Counted from the stretch's first letter, positions 39,810 through 49,720 are shown. The stretch: 64,000 bases of DNA from Mycobacterium paraense (GCF_002101815.1 NZ_LQPM01000001.1:1-64000), one strand, 5' to 3'. Numbers and translations are program-made. The notes: a model not told the origin generated them from the letters alone.

Positions 39810-41504
39810 GTGTCCGGACGGCGGCGTGATGATCGGGGTCGGGTGGCCTCCAACCCGGGCCGCCACCCCCGCCCGAACCGCAACGGATCGGCCAGCCAGC
39901 ACCCGGGCATGGCCAATTACCCGGCCGACGACGCCGGCCGGGGCCGGTCGCGGCGGCCGCCGCCGATGCCCAGCGCGAACCGCTACCTGCCGCCGCTCGG
40001 CGAGCAGCCCGAACCCGACCGCGGCGGCGGCGCGCCCCCGCGCGGTCCCGCCGCCGGTGAACGCATCACGGTCACCCGCGCCGCGGCGATGCGCAGCCGC
40101 GAGATGGGTTCCCGCATGTACTGGATGGTGCAGCGGGCGGCCACCGCCGACGGCGCCGACAAGTCCGGCTTGACCGCCCTGACGTGGCCGGTGGTCGCCA
40201 ACTTCGCGGTGGACGCCGCGATGGCCGTCGCGCTGGCCAACACGCTGTTCTTCGCCGCGGCCAGCGGCGAGAGCAAGTCCAAGGTGGCGCTGTACCTGTT
40301 GATCACCATCGCGCCGTTCGCGGTGATCGCCCCGCTCATCGGTCCGGCGCTGGACCGGCTCCAGCACGGCCGGCGCGTCGCCCTGGCGCTGTCGTTCGCG
40401 CTGCGCACCGCGCTGGCGGTGCTGCTGATCATGAACTACGACGGCGCGACGGGCAGCTACCCGTCGATGGTGCTCTACCCGTGCGCGCTGGCCATGATGG
40501 TGCTGTCCAAGTCGTTCAGCGTGCTGCGCAGCGCGGTGACACCGCGGGTGATGCCGCCGACCATCGACCTGGTCCGGGTGAACTCCCGGCTCACCGTGTT
40601 CGGCCTCCTCGGCGGCACGATCGCCGGCGGCGCGATCGCGGGCGGCGTCGAATTCGTCTGCACCCATTTGTTCAAGCTGCCCGGCGCGTTGTTCGTCGTC
40701 ATCGCCGTCACCGTCGCCGGCGCCCTGCTGTCGATGCGGATCCCGCGCTGGGTCGAGGTGACCGCGGGCGAGGTGCCTGCCACCCTGAGCTATCGCAACG
40801 GCAGCGGCGCGCCGCGGCGAGGCTGGCCGGAAGAGGTCAAGAAGGTGGGCGGGACGCTTCGGCAACCGTTGGGCCGCAACATCATCACCTCGCTGTGGGG
40901 TAACTGCACCATCAAGGTGATGGTCGGCTTCCTGTTCCTGTATCCGGCGTTCGTGGCCAAGGCGCATCAATCCAACGGGTGGGAACAGCTGGCCATGCTG
41001 GGCATGATCGGCGCCGCGGCGGGCATCGGCAATTTCGCGGGCAACTTCACCAGCGCCCGCCTGAAGCTGGGCAGGCCCGCGGTGCTGGTGGTGCGCTGCA
41101 CGGTCGCGGTGTGCGCGGTCGCGTTGGCGGCTTCGGTGGCCGGCACCCTGATGGCGGCCGTGATCGCCACCCTGGTCACGTCCGGGTCCAGCGCGATCGC
41201 CAAGGCCTCGCTCGATGCCTCGCTGCAACACGACCTGCCCGAGGAATCGCGCGCCTCCGGATTCGGGAGGTCGGAATCCACCCTGCAACTGGCGTGGGTG
41301 CTGGGCGGGGCGCTGGGCGTGCTCGTGTACACCGAACTGTGGGTCGGCTTCACCGCCGTCAGCGCGCTGCTCATCCTCGGCCTGGCCCAGACGCTGGTCA
41401 GCTTCCGTGGCAACTCGTTGATCCCCGGCCTCGGCGGCAACCGGCCCGTCATGGTCGAGCAGGAGGGCATGCGCACCGGAAGGCCGGCGGCGGTGCCGGA
41501 GTGA
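39810..41504 (+). CDS. MFS-type membrane transporter, Rv0876c-like
   Basis: 564 residues. A basic, Pro/Gly-rich cytoplasmic N-terminus (about 100 residues) is followed by about twelve TM helices. PVVANFAVDAAMAVALANTLFF is TM1-like, and APLIGPALDRLQHGRRVALA is the loop-2 motif of the MFS. No substrate can be assigned. GTG start at 39810 has no clear ribosome site; CAGAAT lies 6 nt before it, a weak leaderless candidate. Its TGA overlaps the next GTG (GTGA), coupling it to the DUF2771 gene as in Rv0876c-Rv0875c. Confidence 0.9.
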   Translation: MSGRRRDDRGRVASNPGRHPRPNRNGSASQHPGMANYPADDAGRGRSRRPPPMPSANRYLPPLGEQPEPDRGGGAPPRGPAAGERITVTRAAAMRSREMGSRMYWMVQRAATADGADKSGLTALTWPVVANFAVDAAMAVALANTLFFAAASGESKSKVALYLLITIAPFAVIAPLIGPALDRLQHGRRVALALSFALRTALAVLLIMNYDGATGSYPSMVLYPCALAMMVLSKSFSVLRSAVTPRVMPPTIDLVRVNSRLTVFGLLGGTIAGGAIAGGVEFVCTHLFKLPGALFVVIAVTVAGALLSMRIPRWVEVTAGEVPATLSYRNGSGAPRRGWPEEVKKVGGTLRQPLGRNIITSLWGNCTIKVMVGFLFLYPAFVAKAHQSNGWEQLAMLGMIGAAAGIGNFAGNFTSARLKLGRPAVLVVRCTVAVCAVALAASVAGTLMAAVIATLVTSGSSAIAKASLDASLQHDLPEESRASGFGRSESTLQLAWVLGGALGVLVYTELWVGFTAVSALLILGLAQTLVSFRGNSLIPGLGGNRPVMVEQEGMRTGRPAAVPE

Positions 41505-42004
41505 AACGCGGTGCGACCATGCTCGTCGCGTCCTTGGTGGCGCTGGCGTGCATCGGGGCCGGCGTCGGCGCATGGCTGTGGGTGCGGCCGCGCGGTGACC
41601 AGCGACCCGAGATCAGCGCGTACTCGCACGGCCACCTGACCCGGGTCGGGCCGTACCTGTACTGCAGTGTGCTCAACCTCAACGACTGCCAAACGCCGCA
41701 GACCCAGGGCGAGCTGCCGTTCAATGAGCGCTACCCCGTACAACTTTCGGTCCCCGAGGCCATCGCGCGCGCGCCGTGGCGGCTGTTGCAGGTGTACGAG
41801 GATCCCGCCAACACCGCCATGACCATCTTCCGGCCGGGCAGCCGCTTCGCGGTGACCATCCCGTCCGTCGACCCGCAGCGCGGCAGGCTGACCGGGATCG
41901 TCGTGCAGTTGCTGACCTTGGTAATCGAGCAAGGCCAGTCGAATGACAGCAACACGGTCCACGCCGTCCCGCACGCGGAATGGTCAGTGCGCCTGACGTC
42001 CTAA
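41501..42004 (+). CDS. exported DUF2771 protein, Rv0875c-like
   Basis: 167 residues. A signal anchor (residues 6-27) is followed by an extracytoplasmic domain with two cysteines (YLYCSVLNLNDCQ), probably disulfide bonded. Function unknown. GTG at 41501 overlaps the transporter stop, so it may be a lipid-side or periplasmic partner of that transporter. A family B palindrome begins 10 nt after the stop. Confidence 0.86.
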   Translation: MKRGATMLVASLVALACIGAGVGAWLWVRPRGDQRPEISAYSHGHLTRVGPYLYCSVLNLNDCQTPQTQGELPFNERYPVQLSVPEAIARAPWRLLQVYEDPANTAMTIFRPGSRFAVTIPSVDPQRGRLTGIVVQLLTLVIEQGQSNDSNTVHAVPHAEWSVRLTS

Positions 42005-42014
42005 CGCCCCGTCC

Positions 42015-42067
42015 AACGTGGAGTTGTTGCGGCAAAACCGCGTGATTCCCCGCAACAAGTCGACGTT
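42015..42067 (+). repeat. family B palindrome copy 2, left direct repeat
   Basis: AACGTGGAGTTGTTGCGG (42015-42032) pairs with CCGCAACAAGTCGACGTT (42050-42067) with two mismatches. The whole unit is repeated in the same orientation at 42980-43032, on the other side of the DUF559 gene. It may also terminate the upstream transcript. Confidence 0.75.
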
Positions 42068-42105
42068 CGACCGCAGGTGTCGGTGGCGACCGGCACCGTG
42101 TGTCC

Positions 42106-42972
42106 ATGGAAATCCTGGACTGGCCGTTCAGAGGCACCGACGCGCTCGCGGCGGGGGTCGTCACCCGGCACCGGCTGCGGACCGATTTCGAGATGGTCCA
42201 TCGCAACGTCTACATCCGTCGGGGCCAGAAGCTGACGCCGGTGACCCGAGCGGTCGCCGCCTGGCTGTGGTCCGGGCGGACCGCGACGTTGGCAGGCCTA
42301 TCCGCTGCGGCGTTGCACCGCACGCTGTGGATCGACGACTGGCTGCCGGCCGAGTTGAACCGGCCCGGCCGCGACGAGGCGCGCGGCATCATGGTGCACA
42401 GCGATGCCCTGGACGACGACGAAACATGTGTGCGCGACGGGATTCGCCTGACCACGCCGGCCCGTACGGCATTCGACCTCGGAAGACGAAAAGGCTTGAC
42501 TACGGCCGTTATCCGGCTGGACGCGCTCATGCGCGCGACCGGGGTGAAGGCAGCTGACATCGAGCTGATCGCCGACCGCCATCGCGGTGCGCGGGGGTTG
42601 GTTCAGTTACGGCGGGCGTTGCACCTGGCCGACGAGGGCTCGGAGTCGCCGTACGAGACGAAGACCCGCCTGGCCCTCGTCGGCGCCGGGCTCCCACGAC
42701 CCCACACCCAGATCGAGGTGCTCAACGAGTGGGGTTGGGTCATGGCTCGGATAGATATGGGCTGGGAGGAGTTTAAGGTCGGCGTCGAATTCGACGGCGC
42801 GCACCATTGGACCGATCCCGCGCAGCGAAGCCGGGACATCGATCGACTGGCTGAACTCGAAGGGCACGGCTGGGCGATCGTCCGCGTCAGCGCCGAGATG
42901 TTGCGCAACCGACCCGACGTCGTCGTTGCGCGCGTCCGTCGGGCCTTGCTCGCCGCGGGCTGCCCACTGTGA
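42106..42972 (+). CDS. DUF559/AbiEi-like protein with restriction-endonuclease-like domain
   Basis: 288 residues from ATG 42106; a GTG at 42100 is also possible, and neither has a ribosome site. The N-terminal 120 residues (WPFRGTDALAAGVVTRHRL ... LAGLSAAALHRTL) resemble the winged-helix/AbiEi-type region of mycobacterial DUF559 proteins. The C-terminal domain has a PD-(D/E)xK-like pattern: Glu184 in SPYETKTR, Asp217 in ARIDMGW, Glu228-Phe-Asp230 with HHW following, and a C-terminal GWAIVRVSAEML strand-helix. Related DUF559 genes are scattered through mycobacterial genomes. Nuclease activity is a fold-based inference. It is bracketed by 53-bp direct repeats. Confidence 0.85.
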   Translation: MEILDWPFRGTDALAAGVVTRHRLRTDFEMVHRNVYIRRGQKLTPVTRAVAAWLWSGRTATLAGLSAAALHRTLWIDDWLPAELNRPGRDEARGIMVHSDALDDDETCVRDGIRLTTPARTAFDLGRRKGLTTAVIRLDALMRATGVKAADIELIADRHRGARGLVQLRRALHLADEGSESPYETKTRLALVGAGLPRPHTQIEVLNEWGWVMARIDMGWEEFKVGVEFDGAHHWTDPAQRSRDIDRLAELEGHGWAIVRVSAEMLRNRPDVVVARVRRALLAAGCPL

Positions 42973-42979
42973 CGGGCCG

Positions 42980-43032
42980 AACGTGGAGTTGTTGCGCCCA
43001 AACGTCCCGATTCCCCGCAACAAGTCGACGCT
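42980..43032 (+). repeat. family B palindrome copy 3, right direct repeat
   Basis: AACGTGGAGTTGTTGCG (42980-42996) pairs with CGCAACAAGTCGACG (43016-43030) around a 19-nt loop. It starts 8 nt after the DUF559 stop and lies between convergent stops, so it may serve as terminator for both. Confidence 0.75.
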
Positions 43033-43045
43033 CGGCAGGGGAAGG

Positions 43046-44050
43046 TCAAGCGCTGTGGCCGGCGGGCACCCGCTCGCCCTCGACCGGCGGCCCCGGAGGG
43101 GTGCCATCCCCGAAGGGCCTGCCGCCCAACGCCTCTCGCCCGTGCGGCGTCAGCCAGCCGGACAGGTCCGGGCCCTTGGGCACGATGCGGGTGGGGTTGA
43201 TGTCGGCGTGCACGATGTAGTAGTGCTGCTTGATCTGGACGAAATCGATGGTGTCGCCGAAGCCCGGCGTCTGGAATAGGTCGCGGGCGTAGGCCCACAG
43301 CACCGGCATCTCGGACAGCTTGCTCCGGTTGCACTTGAAGTGACCGTGGTACACCGGGTCGAACCGGGCCAGCGTGGTGAACAGCCGTACGTCGGCCTCG
43401 GTGATGGTGTCGCCCACCAGGTATCGCTGGCCGGCGAGGCGATCGCTCACCCAATCCAGCGCGGTGAAAAGCCGGTCGTAGGCCGCGTCGTACGCCTCCT
43501 GCGAGCCGGCGAAGCCGCAACGGTAGACGCCGTTGTTGATCTCGGTGTAGATCCTCTTGCTCACCTCGTCGATTTCGGCCCGCAGCGGTTCGGGGTATAG
43601 CTGGGGCGCGCCGTCGCGGTGGTAGGCGGTCCACTCCGTCGAGAGATCCAGTGTCATCTGCGCGAAGTCGTTGGTGACCACCGCGCCGGTCGGCACGTCG
43701 ACGATCGCCGGGACGGTGATCCCCTTCGGGTAGTCGGGGAAGCGCTTGAAGTACGCGTCCTGCAGCCGCGGGATCTGCAGCACCGGGTCGACGCCACCCG
43801 GGTCCAGGTCGAACGTCCAGCTGCGTTTGTCGTGCGTCGGACCGCAAAACCCAATGGAGAGCGCGCCTTCCAGGCCCAGCAGCCGCCGCACGATGATCGC
43901 GCGGTTGGCCCACGGGCAGGCCCGCGCCACGATCAGCCGATACCGCCCGGGCTCCACCGGGTAGCCGTCGCGTCCGTCGGCGGTGATGCGGGTGGTGATG
44001 TAGTTGGTGTCGCGGGTGAATTCACCCGCCGGGGCTACATAGGAGGCCAT
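43046..44050 (-). CDS. glutathione S-transferase omega/xi-like protein (glutathionyl-hydroquinone reductase family)
   Basis: 334 residues of the YqjG/ECM4 (xi-class GST) family: N-terminal thioredoxin fold with catalytic Cys45 in ARACPWANRAIIVRRL, the ITVPAIVD cis-Pro strand, and a C-terminal helical domain with AEIDEVSKRIYTEINNGVYRCGFAGSQEAYD and TEADVRLFTTLARFD. Family members reduce glutathionyl-hydroquinones. Mycobacteria use mycothiol rather than glutathione, so a mycothiol or other thiol adduct is the likelier substrate; this is inference. Located downstream of fadE10, 22 nt after its stop. Confidence 0.92.
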   Translation of the reverse strand: MASYVAPAGEFTRDTNYITTRITADGRDGYPVEPGRYRLIVARACPWANRAIIVRRLLGLEGALSIGFCGPTHDKRSWTFDLDPGGVDPVLQIPRLQDAYFKRFPDYPKGITVPAIVDVPTGAVVTNDFAQMTLDLSTEWTAYHRDGAPQLYPEPLRAEIDEVSKRIYTEINNGVYRCGFAGSQEAYDAAYDRLFTALDWVSDRLAGQRYLVGDTITEADVRLFTTLARFDPVYHGHFKCNRSKLSEMPVLWAYARDLFQTPGFGDTIDFVQIKQHYYIVHADINPTRIVPKGPDLSGWLTPHGREALGGRPFGDGTPPGPPVEGERVPAGHSA

Positions 44051-44072
44051 GGCGACAATTCTGCCCGGAAAC

Positions 44073-45998
44073 TCAGGTCAGGAATCGGCGGGCCAGATTC
44101 GCCTCGGTCGACGCCGCGGGCTCCCAGTGCGCGATCCACGGTCCGGTCCCCTCCGACTGGTCGATGATGCCGTCTTCCAGCCAGGTGTAGTGGCCCTCGA
44201 GCACGTCGTGGGTCAGCCGGACGTCGCTGCTGTCGGTGTTGGACCACAACGCCGCGAACAACGCCTCCACCCGCAACGTGGCTTGCTGGCAGAACGTTTC
44301 GGCCAGCTCGTAGGCCTGCCGGCCGAGCACCGGGTCCGCGGCCCGCTGCCCCTCGGCGCGCACGCACGCCGCGGACATCGCGAACAGCTCCGCGCCGATG
44401 TCGACGATGCGCCCGAGGAATCCCTGCCGCTGCTCGAGTTTGGCCTGCCAGCGCGCCATCCCGTAGAAGGTGTTGCGGGCCAGCTTGCGCGTCGAGCGTT
44501 CGACGAACCGCAGGTGCGACGCCAGCGGGCCGAACTCGCTGTAGGCGGTGGGCCGCTGGCCTTCGCCGAACACCAGCTGTGGCAACCACTTTGCGTAGAA
44601 CCCGCTCGCCCCGACGGCAGCGGTGGCCTTCTGCCGCAGACCCGTGTCGGGCTTGGCGAGGTCACCGGCCGCGGTCAGGTGTGCATCGACCGCTTCCCGC
44701 GCGATCAGCAGCCGCATGATCTCGCTGGATCCCTCGAAGATGCGGTTGATCCGCAGGTCGCGCACCACCTGCTCGGCGGGCACCGCGCGCTCCCCGCGCG
44801 CGGCCAGGGACTCCGCGGTCTCGTAGCCCCGCCCGCCGCGGATCTGCATGAGCTCGTCGGCGATGCGGCAGGCCATTTCGCTGGACCAGAGCTTGGCCAG
44901 CGCCGCCTCGATTCGGATGTCGTTGCGGCCTTCGTCGGCCATCTGGGCGGACAGCTCGAGTACCGCGTCGAGCGCGTAGGTGGTGGCGGCGATGAACGAA
45001 ATCTTGCTCGCCACCGCTTCGTGTTTGGCGAGCGGCTTGCCCCACTGCACTCGCTCGCCGGACCATTCGCGGGCTATCTTCAGCGCCCACTTCGACGAGC
45101 CGGTCGCGCTGGCCGGGATCGACAGCCGCCCGGCGTTGAGGGTGGTCAGTGCGATCTTCAGGCCGTCGCCTTCCCGGCCGATCAGGTTCTCGGCGGGCAC
45201 CCGGACGCCGTGCAGCCTCGTCACCCCGTTCTCGATGCCGCGCAGCCCCATGAACTTGTTGCGCCGCTCCACGGTGATCCCGGGTGAATCGGCCTCCACG
45301 ACGAAGGCGCTGATGCCGCCGCGGTGCCCGTCGCTCTTGGGCACCCGGGCCATGATGACCAGCAACTCGGCGACCACGCCGTTGGTCGTCCACAACTTCA
45401 CGCCCTCGAGCTCGTACGCCTTTCCGTCCTCGACCGGTGTCGCCGTCGACGCCAGGCGCGCGGGGTCGGAACCGACGTCGGGCTCGGTGAGCAGGAACGC
45501 CGAGATGGCCCCCGCGGCGCAGCGCGGCAGAAACTTCTGCTTTTGCTCGGTGGTGCCGGCGAGTTTGAGCGGCTCGGGCACCCCGATCGACTGATGGGCC
45601 GACAACAGCGCGCCGAGGCTGGGGTGCACCGACGAAACCATCACCAGCGCGCGGTTATAGGCGACCTGCGACATGCCCAGTCCGCCGTACTCGGCGGGGA
45701 TCTTCATCCCGAAGCAGCCCAATTGGGCCAGGCCCTTTACGTATTCGTCGGGGATCTGCGCGTCGCGTTCAATGACGCTGCCGTCGACGCCGTCGAGGAA
45801 CTCCCGCAGCCGGCCGAGGAACGCCCCGATGCGCTCTTCGTCAGCCCGGGACGGCTTGGGAAACGGATGAATGAGGTCTAGCGGGAAGTGGCCGAGAAAC
45901 AGTTCCTTGGCGAAAGACGGCTTTTCCCAACCGCTTTCGCGGGATTCCTCAGCGAGGGCCCTGGCTTGTTCCTCGGTGACCTGCGCTTGCTGTGCCAT
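44073..45998 (-). CDS. fadE10: acyl-CoA dehydrogenase FadE10
   Basis: 641 residues, close to remembered Rv0873 over the whole length. FAD/substrate motifs: FLLTEPDVGSDPA, KLWTTNGVVAELLVIMARV and the C-terminal RDLRINRIFEGSSEIMRLLI. An extra C-terminal helical domain (about 460-641) marks the long VLCAD-like class. ATG at 45998 has GAGGAGG at 5-nt spacing. It oxidises acyl-CoA to enoyl-CoA; chain length unknown. A TACC-N4-GGTA palindrome lies 75 nt upstream, likely for a TetR-type lipid regulator. Confidence 0.94.
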   Translation of the reverse strand: MAQQAQVTEEQARALAEESRESGWEKPSFAKELFLGHFPLDLIHPFPKPSRADEERIGAFLGRLREFLDGVDGSVIERDAQIPDEYVKGLAQLGCFGMKIPAEYGGLGMSQVAYNRALVMVSSVHPSLGALLSAHQSIGVPEPLKLAGTTEQKQKFLPRCAAGAISAFLLTEPDVGSDPARLASTATPVEDGKAYELEGVKLWTTNGVVAELLVIMARVPKSDGHRGGISAFVVEADSPGITVERRNKFMGLRGIENGVTRLHGVRVPAENLIGREGDGLKIALTTLNAGRLSIPASATGSSKWALKIAREWSGERVQWGKPLAKHEAVASKISFIAATTYALDAVLELSAQMADEGRNDIRIEAALAKLWSSEMACRIADELMQIRGGRGYETAESLAARGERAVPAEQVVRDLRINRIFEGSSEIMRLLIAREAVDAHLTAAGDLAKPDTGLRQKATAAVGASGFYAKWLPQLVFGEGQRPTAYSEFGPLASHLRFVERSTRKLARNTFYGMARWQAKLEQRQGFLGRIVDIGAELFAMSAACVRAEGQRAADPVLGRQAYELAETFCQQATLRVEALFAALWSNTDSSDVRLTHDVLEGHYTWLEDGIIDQSEGTGPWIAHWEPAASTEANLARRFLT

Positions 45999-46072
45999 CG
46001 CCGCCTCCTCGCTAACGACCCACATCGAGGCTCGAGTACCCGGCGCCGGCCCGAATACAGCGGCCTATGCAT

Positions 46073-46100
46073 GTCGAAGTTACCACTCGGTAGCTTCGAC
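46073..46100. promoter_or_regulatory. palindromic operator upstream of fadE10
   Basis: GTCGAAGTTACC (46073-46084) and GGTAGCTTCGAC (46089-46100) pair with one mismatch around 4 nt. The TACC-N4-GGTA core equals that of the citA/pdxH palindrome. It is positioned between cspB and fadE10, where the fadE10 promoter must be. Confidence 0.65.
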
Positions 46101-46131
46101 GCGTAGGGGTACGTTCCGGGTCCCCGCCCGG

Positions 46132-46539
46132 TTAGGAGTCGAGCTCCCGGGCCACCGCTTTGACCACCTCGGAGACCCGTCGGGCGGTCTTGCGGTCCGG
46201 GTAGCGACCTTTGCGCAACTCGGGCTGCACGGCGCCCTCCAGCAGCGTGATCATGTCCTCGACCATCCCGTGCAGTTCGTCGGGGCTGTGCTTGTGCTCG
46301 ACCGGCGCCTCGCGCCGCGCCTTGGCGAGGCTGGGCGGGGGATCGATCAGCTTGAGACTCAACGCCTGTGGTCCGCGCCGGCCCGACGCCACGCCGAATT
46401 CCACCCGCTGTCCGGCCTTGAGCCCCTCGACCCCCGCGGGCAACGCCGACGAGCGGACGTAGACGTCCTCGCCGTCCTCCTGCGACAGAAAGCCAAACCC
46501 CTTTTCGGCGTCGTACCACTTAACCTTGCCGGTCGGCAC
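46132..46539 (-). CDS. cspB: cold shock-domain protein CspB
   Basis: 135 residues, same length as remembered Rv0871. The cold-shock OB fold occupies residues 1-67: [20 protein letters not shown] carries RNP1 and VYVRSSAL replaces the usual RNP2 VFVHFSAL. A C-terminal extension of about 65 residues ([20 protein letters not shown] ... [19 protein letters not shown]) is typical of the mycobacterial protein. It binds single-stranded nucleic acid. GTG at 46539 has AGGTGA 5 nt upstream; a GTG three codons earlier is less likely. Confidence 0.93.
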   Translation of the reverse strand: MPTGKVKWYDAEKGFGFLSQEDGEDVYVRSSALPAGVEGLKAGQRVEFGVASGRRGPQALSLKLIDPPPSLAKARREAPVEHKHSPDELHGMVEDMITLLEGAVQPELRKGRYPDRKTARRVSEVVKAVARELDS

Positions 46540-46701
46540 TGGTCTCACCTGCTTGTCTGACGGATCACTAGGTTGGGCAACGCAAGAAGCGTCCCGCCTG
46601 CGCAGGACGCATGTTGGATTCTGATCCTACTCGGGTGGTTGCCTGCCGAGCACCCCCGTTACCCCGTCACTCGGTACCCTGGCAGTACCGCTGGAGGAGA
46701 T

Positions 46702-47094
46702 ATGCGCCTGATCCTGAACGTCATCTGGCTCGTGTTCGGCGGCCTGTGGATGGCCGCCGGATACCTGCTGGCGGCGCTCGTCAGCTTCCTGCTCATCATC
46801 ACCATCCCCTTCGGTTTCGCCTCGCTGCGCATCGCGTCGTACGCGCTGTGGCCGTTCGGCCGGACGATCGTCGACAAGCCCACCGCCGGAACGGGCGCGC
46901 TCATCGGAAATGTCATCTGGATAGTGCTCTTCGGAGTGTGGCTGGCAATCGGTCACCTGACTAGCGCGGCGGCAATGGCGATCACGATCGTCGGTATTCC
47001 GCTGGCGCTGGCCAACCTCAAGATGATCCCGGTGTCGTTGATGCCGCTCGGCAAGGAGATCGTTCCTGCCCGCTTCGGGGCGGTGCCCGCATGA
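46702..47094 (+). CDS. YccF-domain membrane protein, Rv0870c-like
   Basis: 130 residues with two copies of the YccF motif (NVIWLVFGGLWMAAGYLLAAL and NVIWIVLFGVWLAIGHLTSAA), about four TM helices. Function unknown. ATG at 46702 follows GGAGGAG closely. Its TGA overlaps moaA2 start (ATGA), so it leads the Moco transcript, as Rv0870c-Rv0869c. Confidence 0.92.
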   Translation: MRLILNVIWLVFGGLWMAAGYLLAALVSFLLIITIPFGFASLRIASYALWPFGRTIVDKPTAGTGALIGNVIWIVLFGVWLAIGHLTSAAAMAITIVGIPLALANLKMIPVSLMPLGKEIVPARFGAVPA

Positions 47095-48170
47095 CGCTGA
47101 CGGCGTTGGGTCTACCGACGATGCCCGGCCGCACCAGCGGCGCGGCCGCCCAAGGCATTCCGGCCAGCGGCCCACTGGTGGACACCTACGGGCGCGCCGC
47201 CACCGACCTGCGGGTCTCGCTGACCGATCGCTGCAACCTGCGGTGCAGCTACTGCATGCCGGCCGAGGGCCTGGACTGGTTGCCCGGAGAGCAACTGCTG
47301 CGGCCCGACGAACTGGCCCGGCTGCTGCACATCGCCGTCAGCCGGCTCGGCATCACCAGCGTCCGGTTCACCGGCGGCGAGCCCTTGCTGTCGCGCCACC
47401 TCGAAGAGGTCGTCGCCGCGGCGGCCGGCCTGCAGCCCCGCCCCGAGATCTCGCTGACCACCAACGGGGTGGGACTGGCGCGGCGGGCGGCCGCGCTCGC
47501 CGAGGCCGGCCTGGACCGGGTCAACGTGTCGATGGACAGCGTGGACCGCGACCACTTCGCGGCCATCACCCGGCGGGACCGGCTCTCCGACGTGCTGGAG
47601 GGCCTGGCGGCCGCCAAGGAGGCGGGCCTGACGCCGGTCAAGGTCAACGCGGTGCTCGACCCCGCGACCGGGCGCGACGACGTCGTCGGCCTGTTGCGGT
47701 TCTGCCTCGAGCGCGGCTATCAACTGCGCGTGATCGAGCAGATGCCGCTGGACGCCGGCCATCAGTGGCGCCGCGGCGCCGCGCTGAGCGCCGACGACGT
47801 ACTGGCGACGCTGCGGCCGCACTTCCGGTTGCGGCCGGATCCGGCTCCGCGCGGTTCGGCCCCTGCCGAGCTCTGGCTGGTCGACACCGGGCCGAACACC
47901 CCGAGCGGGAAGTTCGGCATCGTCGCGTCGGTATCGCACGCCTTCTGCTCGACCTGTGATCGCACCCGGCTCACCGCCGACGGCCAGATTCGCAGCTGCC
48001 TGTTCTCCGCCGAGGAAACCGACCTTCGGGGCCTGTTGCGCGGCGGTGCGGACGACGACGCGATAGAGGCGGCGTGGCGCGGCGCGATGTGGAGCAAGCC
48101 CGCCGGCCACGGCATCAACGATCCCAATTTCGTCCAGCCCGATCGCCCCATGAGCGCGATCGGTGGCTAG
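47091..48170 (+). CDS. moaA2: GTP 3',8-cyclase MoaA2
   Basis: 359 residues. Radical SAM cluster CX3CX2C is Cys48, Cys52, Cys55 in DRCNLRCSYC; the second Fe4S4 ligands are in FCSTCDRTRL and RSCLF. It converts GTP to 3',8-cyclo-dihydro-GTP, the first molybdopterin step, with MoaC. The usual C-terminal Gly-Gly tail is replaced by ...PMSAIGG, giving GG at the end. Coupled to the YccF gene and followed by moaD2 after a few bases. Confidence 0.95.
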   Translation: MTLTALGLPTMPGRTSGAAAQGIPASGPLVDTYGRAATDLRVSLTDRCNLRCSYCMPAEGLDWLPGEQLLRPDELARLLHIAVSRLGITSVRFTGGEPLLSRHLEEVVAAAAGLQPRPEISLTTNGVGLARRAAALAEAGLDRVNVSMDSVDRDHFAAITRRDRLSDVLEGLAAAKEAGLTPVKVNAVLDPATGRDDVVGLLRFCLERGYQLRVIEQMPLDAGHQWRRGAALSADDVLATLRPHFRLRPDPAPRGSAPAELWLVDTGPNTPSGKFGIVASVSHAFCSTCDRTRLTADGQIRSCLFSAEETDLRGLLRGGADDDAIEAAWRGAMWSKPAGHGINDPNFVQPDRPMSAIGG

Positions 48171-48174
48171 CCCG

Positions 48175-48450
48175 ATGGAGGCGCCGGCCGAGGCGGAGGG
48201 GATCCAGGTGACCGTCCGCTACTTCGCCGCCGCACGCGCGGCCGCCGGGGTCGAGGCGGAGACGGTGGTGGTGCGCCCCGGAACCACGGTCGCGGGGCTG
48301 GTCGAGCGGCTCGCCGTTCGCGGATCCCAGCTCGCCACCGTGCTGAACCGGTGCTCGTATCTGCGGGATGGAATCGCCGTTCGCGACGAGACCGCGGCGT
48401 TACAGCCCGGTGACACGGTCGATGTTTTGCCGCCCTTCGCGGGCGGATGA
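48175..48450 (+). CDS. moaD2: molybdopterin synthase small subunit MoaD2
   Basis: 91 residues, ubiquitin-like fold, ending in the essential PPFAGG whose terminal Gly is thiocarboxylated to donate sulfur to cyclic pyranopterin monophosphate. VTVRYFAAARAAAG opens the fold. ATG at 48175 gives a length close to the M. tuberculosis protein; a GTG at 48163 overlapping moaA2 is an alternative. The large subunit gene moaE2 lies beyond rpfA on the other strand. Confidence 0.93.
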   Translation: MEAPAEAEGIQVTVRYFAAARAAAGVEAETVVVRPGTTVAGLVERLAVRGSQLATVLNRCSYLRDGIAVRDETAALQPGDTVDVLPPFAGG

Positions 48451-48453
48451 AAC

Positions 48454-48469
48454 TGTGAGATACCTCACG
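48454..48469 (+). promoter_or_regulatory. CRP-like binding site upstream of rpfA
   Basis: TGTGAGATACCTCACG matches the CRP half-sites TGTGA and TCAC(A) with N6 spacing. M. tuberculosis CRP (Rv3676) is reported to bind a similar site (GTGAGATA shared) and activate rpfA. It begins 3 nt after the moaD2 stop, about 430 nt before rpfA. Confidence 0.75.
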
Positions 48470-48663
48470 TAACGAAACGATAACGACACAATCACGCTCC
48501 GATCTCGGGTGCAATGACCTGCGCAAATCCCAAGCGTTCCTGGGCTTTTCGCAGATGGCCGTGAGGGAAACGCCGGGTTTCGCTAGACGTGACGGGACGA
48601 ACAGAACCCGCTAGCGTCTCCGAGGGTTCGCCAATCGCCAGAGTGGCGTTCCTCCCCGCTTAT

Positions 48664-49715
<1,052 letters not shown>

Positions 49716-49720
49716 CGTTC

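Noticed and set aside
39720-41573. Minus-strand frame of 617 codons opposite the Rv0876c-like transporter
   Set aside because: Antisense shadow rich in Arg, His and Gln; the sense frame shows membrane helices and MFS motifs.
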